Assembly (NCBI RefSeq): GCF_029962835.1
Contig: NC_080588.1
Span: 13,534,001-13,598,000 of the forward strand
DNA from: Magnolia sinica
Lineage: Eukaryota; Streptophyta; Magnoliopsida; Magnoliales; Magnoliaceae
DNA: 64,000 bases
Direction of reading: 5' to 3'
Of the stretch, positions 34,696-45,407 are shown piece after piece. Within the stretch, counting starts at the first letter, position 1; each line of letters opens with the position of its first letter. The notes below the pieces were generated by a model. The model saw only the letters and a program-made list of their open reading frames with translations. It was not told the origin of the DNA and made no database searches. The translations under genes and the position numbers were made by a program.

Positions 34696-35222
34696 CGGAT
34701 TGGCTACTCCCCCTGCCACCAGCCCCGTGGCTGATGGTTGGTGCTCTGTGGGCTCCTTCATGATGTATGTGTTTCATCCATTCCGTTCATCTATTTTTAA
34801 AGATCATTTTAGGCTTTATTCCAAATATTAGAGGTATAAAAATCTCAAGTGGTCCACACCACATGAAAACAATAGTGATTGGAAATTCACCATTAAAATC
34901 CTCCCAAGGCCTACTATACTGTTTATTTAATTATTTGACATCCAATCTGTTGATTAGGTCATATAGGCCCAAATGAAGGGAAAAAATAAAAATCAGCTTG
35001 ATTCAAAACTTTTATGGCCACCAAAATGTTTTTAATGGTCGACGCTCATTCAATACTATTTCCTGTAATGTGGTTCATTTGAGATTAGGATATATCTCAT
35101 TTTTGGTCTTATATGTAAAATTATCTGTAAAAATAGATGGACGGCATGGATGAAACACAAACATCATGGCGAGGCCCATAGAGCACTGACCACCAGCCAT
35201 GGTGTCAGGCAGAATAGCTCGC
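34696..35222. mobile_element. Mutator-like MITE copy (GGATTGGCTACTCC family)
   Basis: The left terminus GCGGATTGGCTACTCCCCC followed by CCACCAGCC and GGTTGGTGCTCTGTGGG is the same terminus as the element at 36288-36862. The right side has CATAGAGCACTGACCACCAGCC but the outermost bases are degraded. The interior follows the same order of conserved words as the sister copy. Confidence 0.65.
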
Positions 35223-35309
35223 TGTGTTGTCTGTTGACGTGCCGTGCACGGCACGTCTCTGCACGACTTCAGCTGTATTTACACCCCGTGAATGTAGATA
35301 CATGCATCT

Positions 35310-35815
35310 TATCGTACCGAGTAAGCTCAGTTGGGCCCACATTGAATGTATGTGGTCCATCCACGCCGTCCATCCGTTTTTAAACCTCATTTAAGGGGTT
35401 GGGCCCAAAATTGAAGCATATAAAAGGCTCAAGTGTATCATAGCGCAAGAAACAATGGGAATAATGATTTCCACCGTTGAAACCCTGCTAGACCCCACAG
35501 TGATTTTTAGTTGTAATCTAACCTGTTCATAAGATCATACCAATATGGATGAAGGGGAAATAAAAATATAAGCTTGATCCAAAACTTATGTGACCACTAA
35601 GAAATTTTCAATGGTAGACTTTCAATTCACACTGTTTCCCACGATGTGGTTCATTTGAGATTCAGATATGCTTCATTTTTGGGCTTAAGCCCTAAAATTA
35701 TCTTATAAAATGAATGGAAGGAGTGGATAAAATATATAAATCATGGTGGACCCCACAGAGTTTACTCAGTACGCTCAGCGGATTCAGTTACTCAGTACCT
35801 AATCTGCTTCCAAAC
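35310..35815. mobile_element. Inverted-repeat element with TACCGAGTAA ends
   Basis: The left end TACCGAGTAAGCTCAGTTGGGCCCAC faces a right end whose complement reads GTACTGAGTAAACTC.GTGGGGTCCAC. The interior carries the common words (AACAATGGGAATAATG, GATCCAAAACTTATGTG, GTGGTTCATTTGAGATT). A truncated relative (CTACCGAGTAAATTCTG) starts at 35838 and breaks off near 35990. A similar right end (GTTGACTCAGTACG) occurs at about 50340. Confidence 0.6.
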
Positions 35816-35999
35816 TATGGGATATCTTATCAAGTTATCCTACCGAGTAAATTCTGTTAGGGCCCACCGTGAATGCATGTGGTTTATCCACGCCGTCCAT
35901 TCGTTTTTCCATATCATTTTAGTCGTTGAACTCAAAATTGATGGATATCCAAAGCTCAAGTAGATCATACCACAACAAAAAGTATAAGATAAATATATG

Positions 36000-36235
36000 T
36001 GTTAAAGATGTATAAAAATCACTCCGGATTGGTCCGGATAGGTTCGGATCGGATTCATTTGGTTCGGATTTCGGTTCGATTCGGTCGAATTTACTGTTTA
36101 CCCGAATCCGATCCGAATACTTTTCGGATCCGCCCGGTCGTACCCGAACCTAACCAATCCGGGCCATCGGTTCCGTTAAAAACGGGGCGGATCGGGTCGG
36201 ATCCGCCTAATCAGGTCCATTTTGCACACCTCCAT
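36000..36235. mobile_element. GGTTCGGATCGG-word element remnant
   Basis: A dense series of TCCGGA / GGTTCGGATC / CCGAATCC words that are partly mutually complementary, like the zone at 34340-34560. Probably a short hAT-type MITE. No target duplication was found. Confidence 0.4.
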
Positions 36236-36287
36236 GCGAAAGGCTTTTCGGAGGGGTCCCTTTCTGTGGCGTGAAGTTCCTGCAAAA

Positions 36288-36862
36288 GTAACAGATCGGC
36301 TACTCCCCCTGCCAGCCCGGTGGCTGGTGGTCGGTGCTATGTGGGCCCCACCATAATGTATGTGTTCCATCCATTCCGTTCATCCATTTTTGCATATCAT
36401 TTTAGAGCTTGACACCAAGAATTAGAAGTATATAAATCTCAGGTGGACCACACCGCATGAAAACAGTAGTGATTGGATATCCACCATTAAAATCCCCCCA
36501 AGGCCCAATGTACTGTTTATTTGACATCTAATATGTTGGTTAGGTCATACAGACCCAGATGAAGGTTCTAATATGTTGGTTAGGTCATACAGACCCAGAT
36601 GAAGGTAAACAAAAAAGATCAGCTTGATCCAAAACTTTTATGGCCCCCAAAAAGTTTTCAATGGTCTACGTTCATTCAACACTGTTTCCTGTAATGTGAT
36701 CCACTTGAGATTGGGATATATCTCATTTTTTTGTATCATACCATAAAATGATATGTAAAAATATATGGACAGAATGGATGAAACACATACATCATGGTGG
36801 GGTCCACAGAGCACCGACCATCAGCCATTGGCTGGGGGCAGGGGAGTAGCCAATCCGTTTCC
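36288..36862. mobile_element. Mutator-type MITE with 9-bp target duplication
   Basis: Ends GTAACAGATCGGCTACTCC (36288) and, as complement, GGAAACGGATTGGCTACTCC (36862) form terminal inverted repeats that continue through CAGCC..GGTGGTCGGTGCT. A 9-bp direct repeat CCTGCAAAA flanks it exactly (36279-36287 and 36863-36871), which fits the Mutator superfamily. The 575-bp interior is non-coding and contains a 40-bp tandem duplication (36526-36605). This is the best-preserved member of the family in the window. Confidence 0.8.
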
Positions 36863-36989
36863 CCTGCAAAATCCAACGTCCCTAATCCGCGTCCCACGTC
36901 AGTGAATGTGACGCCAGGAGTAACCTACCGAGGCACGCGAGAGCTTTCCACGGTGGGAAAGAAAAAAAGCTATAAACGAAATACGTCCT

Positions 36990-38018
36990 AGGTATACGAG
37001 GGCGTGACTACTTGCTGACGTGGATGGAGAGCTTCACATGATGTGAAGTAGATCCACCTATCAATCAGGTGGGCCACCCTGTTTATGAACTGGGGCAACA
37101 AATATGATTTTGATTCAAACTCAGGTGGACCACACTATAAGGATCAGTTGATACGGCAACTCCAACCATTAAAATCTTTCAAATTTTCCATTGTCACATC
37201 GTTATGTTTACATGCCATCCAATCCATTCATATAACTCAACACAACAAGATGAATGGATTTTGAAAAGAAACGATAAATTTTAAAACTCAAGTATGCCAC
37301 ATCACGTGAATTTAGAGTTTTAGGCATATATGTTTAAAATATTCCTATGGAATGGCCCATTTAATTCTTGAATTTGACTGATTTTTACTATATATAGTGA
37401 ACATACGGTGGTGAACATTATAGACGGAGAAGATCTACTACAATATCTCTTCCATGTGCTTCTCTATTAGTTGCAGGCACGCCCTCTGCGATTACGCATA
37501 GTCAGGCTACGTCAGTCCTTTTTACTGCGGCTAGAAGCAACCGTAGCGGATTGGTTGGTGACCTGAACGCCACCGCACGCGGATTGCATACCAACATTGC
37601 AATCACCGCGTTGGTTCTCTGTGGGCCCAATCACAATGAATATATTTTATCCATACCGTTCATCAAATTTGGAAAACTATTTTAGGCATGAAACTAAAAA
37701 AGAGGCAGATTAAAATCTAATGTGGACCACACCATTGGAAAACAGTGGTGGTTGAACGCCTACCATTAGAAACTTCCGAAAGCCGGCTGTAATGTTTATT
37801 TGCTATTTTACTAAGTCACACAAGACTGCTTGATGCAAGACTTTGTGGCCCTAATAAGTTTTTAACGGTGGGCGTTCAATCACCACCTTTTCATATGACG
37901 TGGTCCACTGAGATTTATATCTGACTCAATTTAAGGTAAAAGCTTAAAAAATGAACGGTCAAAATCATTTTATAACATGGATAAAACACATAGATCATGG
38001 TTAGGATCAAATAACATC
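36990..38018. other. Degraded inverted-repeat element copies
   Basis: Two partial copies with shared words: 37040-37400 (GTGGGCCACCCTG, GGTGGACCACACTATAAGG) and 37600-38010 (CTCTGTGGGCCCAATCACAATG, GTGGACCACACCATTGG, TTTTTAACGGTGGGCGTTCA, GATAAAACACATAGATCATGG). Termini are not intact and there is no coding sequence. Confidence 0.5.
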
Positions 38019-38310
38019 ATCAATGGAATAAAAAACATAAATCATGGGTGGGCCCATATATCATGGGAGTGTGATTATGCAATCGTAGTCGATCACCACA
38101 CACGTGGGATGTGCATTAGGTTGTGTTTCCCGCAACACTGATTGAGTACTGTTGAGTCTACCGTATCAATGGAATAAAAAACATAAATCATGGGTGGGCC
38201 CATATATCATGGGAGTGTGATTATGCAATCGGGGTCGAACACCACACAAGTGGGACGTGCATTAGGTTGTGTTTCCCGCAACACTGATTGAGTACTGTTG
38301 AGTCTACCGT
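38019..38310. repeat. 146-bp tandem duplication
   Basis: ATCAATGGAATAAAAAACAT at 38019 recurs at 38165, and the two copies (38019-38164, 38165-38310) are almost identical through TTGAGTCTACCGT. The few differences (for example ATCGTAGTCGATCACC against ATCGGGGTCGAACACC) show it is a real duplication and not a copying artefact in the text. Confidence 0.9.
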
Positions 38311-39030
38311 AGCTTTTTATATGTTAAATGGACGACACCACGCGAAACAGTGAGGATAATAACAACCATGGTATATATTTTTTTAAGGCCCTCTGTAATG
38401 CTTACTTGTCATCTAACTTATTGGTAATAAAGTTACAGAAACTTAGAAGAAGAAAATATACAAATATCAACTTAATCAAAAGCTTTTGCTGGCCTAAAAG
38501 TTTTAATAGCCGGCATTTAATCATCAACATTCCTTAGTGTGGTCTACTTAAGCTTTAATATGTTTTATTTATTCATCTTTTAAAATGAGCGGGCAAAATA
38601 GATAATATAAAACACAGGCATCACAGATGGCCCAGTTACATGGGCTTGGTGCTGTGGGTCCACTATGATGTATCTTTTACACTCGTGCTGTTCATCGGTG
38701 TTTTTTTTTTTTTTTTTGGCAGCCGATTTTAAAGTATGAATCCAAAACTGAAGCAATGCAAAGCGTAAATACACCACTTAACTAAAAATAGTGGAAATAA
38801 TGACACCATAGTTGTAACATTATCAGGCCTCATGTTCTTGCCATAAGTTCACGTAGACTTAAAAGGATGAAGTGAGAATATGGATATCAGCTTTGGAAGG
38901 CCGTTTAATCATGATGTGGTCCACTTGAGATTGGATGTGCAAAAATGAAAAGGCAAAATGGTTTGACGGCATGAATATAAAACACATACATCGCGGTGAG
39001 CAACATCAAACGGGCCCATCGAGATTTTTG
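38311..39030. other. Two degraded inverted-repeat element copies
   Basis: Shared words occur at 38325-38640 (AATGGACGACACC, GTGTGGTCTACTTAAG) and 38650-39010 (GTGGGTCCACTATGATG, ATGTGGTCCACTTGAG, ATAAAACACATACATCG). A homopolymer T run lies at 38700-38717. No gene. Confidence 0.45.
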
Positions 39031-39149
39031 AGCTCCGACGATATATGGACTTGATCTCTCACACGTGAACCATGTTTCCACGTAGGAACGTAATCATTTC
39101 TCCATTTCGTCATTCCGCGAATCGTCGATTCGGTTTCCAATTTTCAACG

Positions 39150-39460
39150 GAGATTCAGATCCAATAGTACGAAATCTAGGGTCAATAGAGAGAAAGGAGA
39201 GAGGCAGATGCAAGCAACCGAACTTCTTACATCAGGTTCGCTTCTCAAAGCCTCAACCCTAGGACGGAAAAACCTCATCTGATTCGAATAGTCTTGCCTC
39301 AGATGAATGTTCGGATCTCCAAATCTCTTTCATCAGCCAAAGCTCTCTCGATCTTACTTCTAAAAATGATTCGGATTTCCATCTGATGCAAGATTCTTTC
39401 CATTCTCATTCCTTCATAAAAATCTGGTAGATTTGAAGTTTTTAATATTGAATCTGAATG
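39150..39460 (+). other. Gene-5'-end-like stretch (uncertain)
   Basis: A purine-rich leader (GAGAGAAAGGAGAGAGGCAG) precedes ATG at 39207, opening a short frame MQATELLTSGSLLKAS that stops after about 24 codons. Base composition from 39080 to 39400 is less AT-rich and unlike the surrounding repeats. It could be the first exon of a gene or a gene fragment, but no following exon was found. Confidence 0.2.
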
Positions 39461-39560
39461 ACTGAAGCTTTCTTATGTCTTTTTTCTTTTTTTGTTTGAA
39501 TTTTCTCAAGTTACGATTCATAGAGCTTTGTAATTATTATTATTATTATTTTGTGTGTGT

Positions 39561-39656
39561 TATCATTAGCTTATCTGATTGTGGATTTGGTGTTTTGATT
39601 TTGTGTCTTATCATTAGCTTATCTGATTGTGGATTTGGTGTTTTGATTTTTGGATT
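39561..39656. repeat. 48-bp tandem duplication
   Basis: TATCATTAGCTTATCTGATT at 39561 recurs at 39609. The two copies are virtually identical. Confidence 0.9.
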
Positions 39657-39937
39657 TGAAAGGACATATTGATTGATTTGCATCTTAAAATTTTACAAGC
39701 ATCCAAATGATCCCTAAGAACGAATCACAGCCATAGTCAGTTTTGAATCCTCTGCTGTATTTTATTTCCCCCTTCCAAATCCCATCCATAACATAAATCT
39801 TACCCCTAAAACCTCAGCGACCGCCTATTTAGATCTCTCTAAACCTGAAGTCAGACAATTGTAAACTCTGGTCTGTTTTAACTCTATAAAGTCCCAACTG
39901 CAGTCTATACACAGTCCAGTTTCACCTTTCAATTATA

Positions 39938-40069
39938 GGGACTTTATCTAATTGGTGCCATATCCTTCCACAAGCTGAGTTCGCTTGCAATATTGCTGTT
40001 AATCGGATGGCAACGACTTTCGTTTTGAGATTGCTTGTAGGGTTAAATCTGGACAGGCCATTCCCCTGA
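39938..40069 (+). pseudogene. Ty3/gypsy integrase fragment
   Basis: The plus strand reads LSNWCHILPQAEFACNIAVNRMATTFVL, matching the 'LPQAEFAYN.SVNR' block just after the catalytic core of Ty3/gypsy integrases. It stops after about 43 codons. It is an isolated scrap on the opposite strand to the neighbouring element. Confidence 0.7.
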
Positions 40070-40219
40070 CTATTGCAACGAGTACAAATGGGGATGCTGG
40101 ATGTTTCTACCAACACATCAATGAGAATCATAAAATGTGAGGTGAAAAATAGTGATGAAAATTACCAAGGACAAGAAGTTGTATGGCGGTGATCACCCAA
40201 TTCAAGGAAGCAGACATAT

Positions 40220-40835
40220 TAATGCAAACCCTGAAAGGGAAGCAAATGGATCAAAGAAAAGAAGAAAGAGATTGTGGGAAAGAACCCAACAATCTTCTAG
40301 CCGAATGCTAGAGACCGCGAATAAAACAATGCAAGACCGTGAGTAAGGTCAACAATCTAGTAGTCTCCAACTAGAGATCACTTCCCCCCCTTAACAACTA
40401 ACATAGAAAAAACAAGAGAATTTTCATAAAAAGAGAATATCATTCAACTAACTTATCCGATAGGCCTAAGCCTTAATTATAATGAGTGCTTACAATTTAC
40501 AATAAAATCAATGGAATTCAAAAATAGAATTCCTAGCTAGCCAAGATCTGAAAAATAGAAAATTACCTAAATATGGAAGCACTTCAATTAAGAAAGTACT
40601 TAAATAAGAAAGCACTTGAATAAGAAAAATCGAAGATTACTTCTTGCCTAATATAAAGATGTGAAAGAATGAGGAAATTTCCTAATGTCGAGATTTGAAA
40701 GAAAAGGAGAGTAGAGATACTTCCTAATGTACATAGTTGAAAGAAAAGGTAGGAATAGGCTAAAATGGAGAAGTGGGCCTTTTCTTCTGCACACATGCGA
40801 AGCATGCATGTGTGGGATGTGGGGCGATTGCATCA
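40220..40835 (-). repeat. 3' LTR of second Ty3/gypsy element
   Basis: 616 bp. It ends (minus strand) with TTTGCATTA and starts with TGATGCAATCGCC. Confidence 0.75.
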
Positions 40836-40927
40836 ATTCGCCCTGGCTTGGAAAAACTCGGCTTCGTCGATTTAATGGCTATGTACCCCTTATAAAGCTT
40901 TGGGTTGGTGCACTGAAAATCATCTGC

Positions 40928-41290
40928 TTAAATCCACGTGTTGTCGGATCTCGGTTGGCTCTTCCACATGACAAGAAACTTTTGATACCCTCCTACGTGT
41001 GTCGAAATTATCTGATCATCCAACACATCTTCAATGATTTCTTCGAGTTGACATGAGACCTCGGATATTTGGATAGCTTGTTCTTTCGTGCTCTTGTTTT
41101 CATGATGTACAAGATAAACCATAAGGTCTTCCACATTAAAAATGGAGCTGATCTTCATTCTAGTTTGAAGCTTGATTGGGTATGCATTATCACCTAGCTT
41201 CCTCAAAATACGATAAAGACCTGCCTTTTTGGAGTGGAGCTTTGTATAAGAGCCTGTTGGAAACCTCTCAGGCTTGAGCCACGCCATGAC
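40928..41290 (-). pseudogene. Integrase C-terminus and chromodomain
   Basis: The minus strand reads LKPERFPTGSYTKLHSKKAGLYRILRKLGDNAYPIKL (split by ordinary substitutions) and FNVEDLMVYLVHHENK, then the chromodomain EIIEDVLDDQIISTHVGGYQKFLVMWKSQPRSDNTWI. This is the classic end of chromovirus pol, where the chromodomain directs integration to chromatin. The frame is open for 119 codons. Confidence 0.85.
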
Positions 41291-41644
41291 TCTATCTCCT
41301 TGAAATTGTGCAAAACGTCGTTGAACATCTACACGTCCCTTGTAATTTTTATTACTAAGGGTGATCTTTTGCTTGACTTAGTCATATATCTCCTTAACAT
41401 GCTGTGCAAAAGCTTCAACATCTTGACTCGACTGAGCCGCCATAGGAAGTGGGATTAAATCGATAAGTTGTCGAGGTCACATACCTGTTTTAATTTCGAA
41501 AGGAGAGTCCTGTAGTATGGTTCACAGAACTGTCAAGCTTGTGGTAACATGAAGTCCCATGAGTTGATATGTGATATGATCACAAACTAGACATTGAAGT
41601 AGATTCCCAAGACCGTGGTTGACGGCTTCAGTCTGCCCTTCTAT

Positions 41645-42296
41645 TCATGAATGATAAGCACTTGAGAACTTTAATTTAGTTCCCATCTTAGACCACAAGG
41701 CGCACCTTAAGTAGCTCACAAACTTAACACCACGATCATATACAATCATGTAGAGAACACCATGCAAACGAACCACCTCTTTGAATAAAACATTGGCTAT
41801 GTGCATAGTGTCTGATGTCTTCTTACAAGGAATAAAATGAGCTATCTTCAAGAACCTGACAACAACAACATAAAAAAAGTCAATAGCCACTTTTGAGTTT
41901 TAGGCAATCCGAGGATGAAATCCATAGAGATGTCTTACCACGGAGCACTTGGCACAGACAGTGAGGGTATAAAGATCAATATTTTGCTTGTTACCTTTAC
42001 TCAGTTGGCACACTTAACATTGATGAACAATGATTTAGACATCTTTCATCAAACCCGATTAGTAGAAACGATCCTCGACCGAAGCTATTGTTTTTTCGAT
42101 CCTAAAGTGGTTATCGAGGCCACTTTAATGAAGCTCTCTCATATAACAAGCCCTTGCAAGGAATTTTAGGAAGACACAACCTCGTATCATAAAATAAGTA
42201 CCCATCGTGTAAGCTAAGTTGTGGGTACTCAGTGCCTGCGCCGACAATGAGTGTTGAAAATACCTTCCCAAAATCATCATCTACGGTACAGTTCAT
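41645..42296 (-). pseudogene. Integrase N-terminal and core remnants
   Basis: The minus strand keeps LHDGYLFYDTRLCLPK and CKGLLYERASLKWP (42250-42111; pre-integrase zinc region, degraded) and then the core AIDFFYVVVVRFLKIAHFIPCKKTSDTMHIAN, FKEVVRLHGV, YDRGVKFVSYL, KMGTKLKFSSAYH (41890-41645). The second catalytic Asp region (S-D-R-D in relatives) is altered to Y-D-R-G. Frames are interrupted, so it is inactive. Confidence 0.8.
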
Positions 42297-42705
42297 TTTA
42301 AGTTCTTCGAACCTAACAATAGAAGCTGATAAGTTAGACTATAGATGTGATTTTTGGCCAAAGGTGTTGACTACCTTAATTTTTTTTAAAAAATATGCCG
42401 GGGAGATGTTTTAGGTCGAATGCAAACTCTTGAATATAAACACTTTATTTAGTGTGTCTTGCACTCAACTTCTTGATCAATCGGCTTATGTATCCATTTG
42501 GTTGTATCAATTCCATCTGGCTTTGAAAAGAACAAGTTCTTGAGTTTAAATTGGTGGTCTTATTTTCTTGCGGAGATCCTTGTTTGTAGAGCGTCTTCTT
42601 TGGCTTCTTTGACAGTTAATGGTGGAGACCTACACACTATAGCTTATGCATAATACGGCTTTGAAATATGCGCCATCTTTTCGTTCGCATCTTGGTGATC
42701 CATGT

Positions 42706-43167
42706 TCAAGACATCAATTGTAGCCCCTTCGTCATGGTGAACTCTCGATTTGTGGGCCTTGATTGACATTGAGATGGCACTATGATGATTGTGAAAGTAT
42801 CCATCTCTTTGACCATCGGATCATCTATATCCGTTAAACCTTCAGTCTCTTCAATTGGATCATCCATCAACTGGTCTTTTGATTTGACCGGCGATTGATC
42901 CATCCCCATCAATAGATCCATCAACCAATCCAAAGGAGGATTCCTCTTGGGTCGCCACACTATCTGCAACCACGTCATTCCTTGGAACGCTAGATAAATA
43001 GATTGAAGCCCATAAAGCTTTTCCTGTTCAATCAAGGGCTCAAAGCAAGCTCTCACCTTCTCCTTGAGTCCCTTGAATTCGTTTGCAACATCTTCATTGA
43101 ATGCTTTAATCTCCTTGACTTCCTGTAAATTCTCTTCCCATGTCTCTTGAACATTCTTTGCCATCAT
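42706..43167 (-). pseudogene. Gag-region frame of second Ty3/gypsy element
   Basis: A 153-codon minus-strand frame begins MMAKNVQETWEENLQEVKEIKAFNEDVANEFK, rich in Glu/Lys and probably helical, then an acidic stretch (DDPIEETEGLTDIDDPMVKEMDTF). It sits where gag or the gag-pol linker is expected. I do not recognise a specific domain. Confidence 0.4.
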
Positions 43168-43760
43168 TGATATTTCCGTGCATTGGAATGCTTTCGAGTA
43201 GCCAACATGTGGTTGTCATTGTTTATGACATTTGGAGGGCCGTCGAAAGGAATCTCAAGAAGACTCATATGAAGATGAGTGAGACTTGGGGCATTAGGAT
43301 TGATGCTCGTGATAGTCAAAATGAGTCGGATAATTTATGAGGTGCATGAACATCTTCATATCCACGACATCTCCAAACAAGAACATGGGTTGAACTATAG
43401 GCTCTGGTTCTAGATATAAGCTTATGGGGTTTGGGATTGTTTTGTGTAAGTAAAAAAGAAAGGGCAAGGAAATTGATGGGTTGGAACATGGTTGGGATTT
43501 GGTAGGGTTTGAAAAGAATATGAGCAATTTTTAATTTTTAATTTTTTTTTATATAATATATAGGGAATGATGAAAAAAGGTTTTGACAAGGTTGGGTGTA
43601 TGATAGGGTATGGGTTTACAAATGGAATTTAGGAAAGGGGTGGCATGATGGTTTGGGTGAATATGGGGACAAAATTGTGGGAAAGAAGACAGGGAAGAGA
43701 AAAGAAAAGTGAAAAAAAACAAGAGAAAATGCCAAGAGCAGAACTTGCTCTGATACTAAT

Positions 43761-44339
43761 TAATGCAAATCCCGAAAGGAGAAGCAAATGGATTAAAGAA
43801 AAGAAGAAAGGTTGTGGGAAAGAACCCAACAATCCTCTAGCCAAATGCTAGAGGTCACGAAGAAAACAATGCAAGACTATCGTAAAGAAACTACCTAAAC
43901 TATTGTAGAGAAAACAAGAGAATTTTCATTAAAAAAAGAATAATATTAAACTATTTTATTTGGTAGGCCTAAGCCTTATTTATAATGAGTCCTTACAATT
44001 TGCAATAAAATATATGAAATCTAAAAACAGAATTCCTAGCTAGTCTAGATCTGAAAAATAGGAAACTACCTAAATAAGGAAGCACTTTAATTAAGAAAAC
44101 ACTTAAATAAGAAAGTACTTAAATAAGAAAAAAATAATATTACTTCTTACCTAATGTAAAGATATGAAAGAAAATGGAAATTTCATAATGTGGAGATTTG
44201 AAAGAAAAGAAAGTAGAGATATTTTCTAATGTAGAGATTTGAAAGAAAAGGAAAGTAGGAATGAGATAAAATAGGAAAGTGGGCGTTTTCTTCTACATGT
44301 GTAGAGCATGCACATCTGAGATGTGGCGCGATTACATTA
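43761..44339 (-). repeat. 5' LTR of second Ty3/gypsy element
   Basis: About 579 bp and considerably diverged from the left copy, so the insertion is old. Confidence 0.75.
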
Positions 44340-44659
44340 AATATGTTACAAATTAAGTAGAGCAGTTTCCTTTATGATCATAATAACTACATTTTCGCAA
44401 TGTTGGTTCCCTCTATATCCGTAAAAGGATTGAAGATAACTCTTATATTTATTAAACTTTTACCAAAATTTATGATGGTCCTACTATCATTAATGTGGCA
44501 CACCATGATGATGAAAGCATAGAGGAACAATTGATGTTGTTATCAAAGGAACCATAAGAAGTCGGTGCACTAATTAAAGATGTACACAATGGTTAGATCG
44601 TTTTATTTCTGGTTAGCTCAGAAGGGTGCGATTTGAGGGAGTTGTGCACACTTCTACCG

Positions 44660-45407
44660 TCTAGAGATACTGGGCACCTCTGAAGGTGGTAGCCTTTGCC
44701 TGGCTGGTTGGAAGAAATAGAATGCTGACGATAGACAATCTCTGGAAATGCAATATGATTCTTCTGAACGTTTGCATCTTGTGTCCCGAGGCAGAGGAGA
44801 ATGTTGATAATACGTTTCTGTACTGCGCCCTTGCTAGGATCATATGGTTCAGAGTCTTTAATGAAGGCAAGCTTTCATGGGTCATGCTGGGCTCGATTGA
44901 ATCCTTTTTCAATGCGTGGTATGGTGACTCTGGGGGAAATTAGGAAAGTGAAGATGGAGATTGGCTCTTCTGGCGGCTTTGTGGTCCATTTGGCTAGACA
45001 GGAGATCGGTCATTCAACAATCTTCATGAGGAAACCCTAGGAGTCTTTAGGAGAGTTGATTGGTATATTAAAGAATGGTCCTTTCATGATTTTGGGTAGG
45101 CTAGGTTCCTAGTTGGGTTTGGAGGGTGTTTTGCAGTTTTTGATAGTCCTGTTAGCCTTGGTTGGTTGGGGCCCTTAGCCCTCCATCCTTTGTTTAGTTT
45201 TGCGGTTTGGGTGGGGTTTTGTTTAGCTCGGGTGTCCTCCTTAAATTTGTTTAGTTTTGCGGTTTCTTATAATTCTTTGACTGTTCAGCTCAGGTGTCGG
45301 GTTTGTATAGTTTCCATTTTTCTCTTTTTTCTTTTGTATGGTTTCTGCATTTTGCTGGCTTGCTGGCCCTAATAATATTCTATTCATCTTTCAAAAACAA
45401 AAACAAA
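44660..45407 (+). pseudogene. L1 LINE 3' end (zinc-binding region and tail)
   Basis: From 44663 the plus strand reads APLKVVAFAWLVGRNRMLTIDNLWKCNMILLNVCILCPEAEENVDNTFLYCALARIIWF. This matches the zf-RVT region downstream of plant L1 reverse transcriptase, with C-x2-C and the later Cys of the zinc motif. Decayed 3' sequence follows, ending in an A-rich tail (AAAAACAAAAACAAAAAAGG, 45392-45411). No 5' part was found. Confidence 0.8.

Larger units (their letters stand above)
40220..44339 (-). mobile_element. Second decayed Ty3/gypsy chromovirus with LTRs
   Basis: Direct repeats 40220-40835 and 43761-44339 share long stretches (AACAAGAGAATTTTCAT, GGCCTAAGCCTTA, AATTCCTAGCTAG, TTTTCTTCTRCAC) and act as LTRs. 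A primer site (minus-strand TAGTATCAGAGC, 43747-43758) lies just inside the right LTR, so the element runs right to left. ATAT flanks both outer ends (about 40216-40219 and 44341-44344), a possible remnant of the target duplication. The interior keeps a gag-like frame, integrase pieces and a chromodomain; protease, reverse transcriptase and RNase H are not recognisable. Confidence 0.8.
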
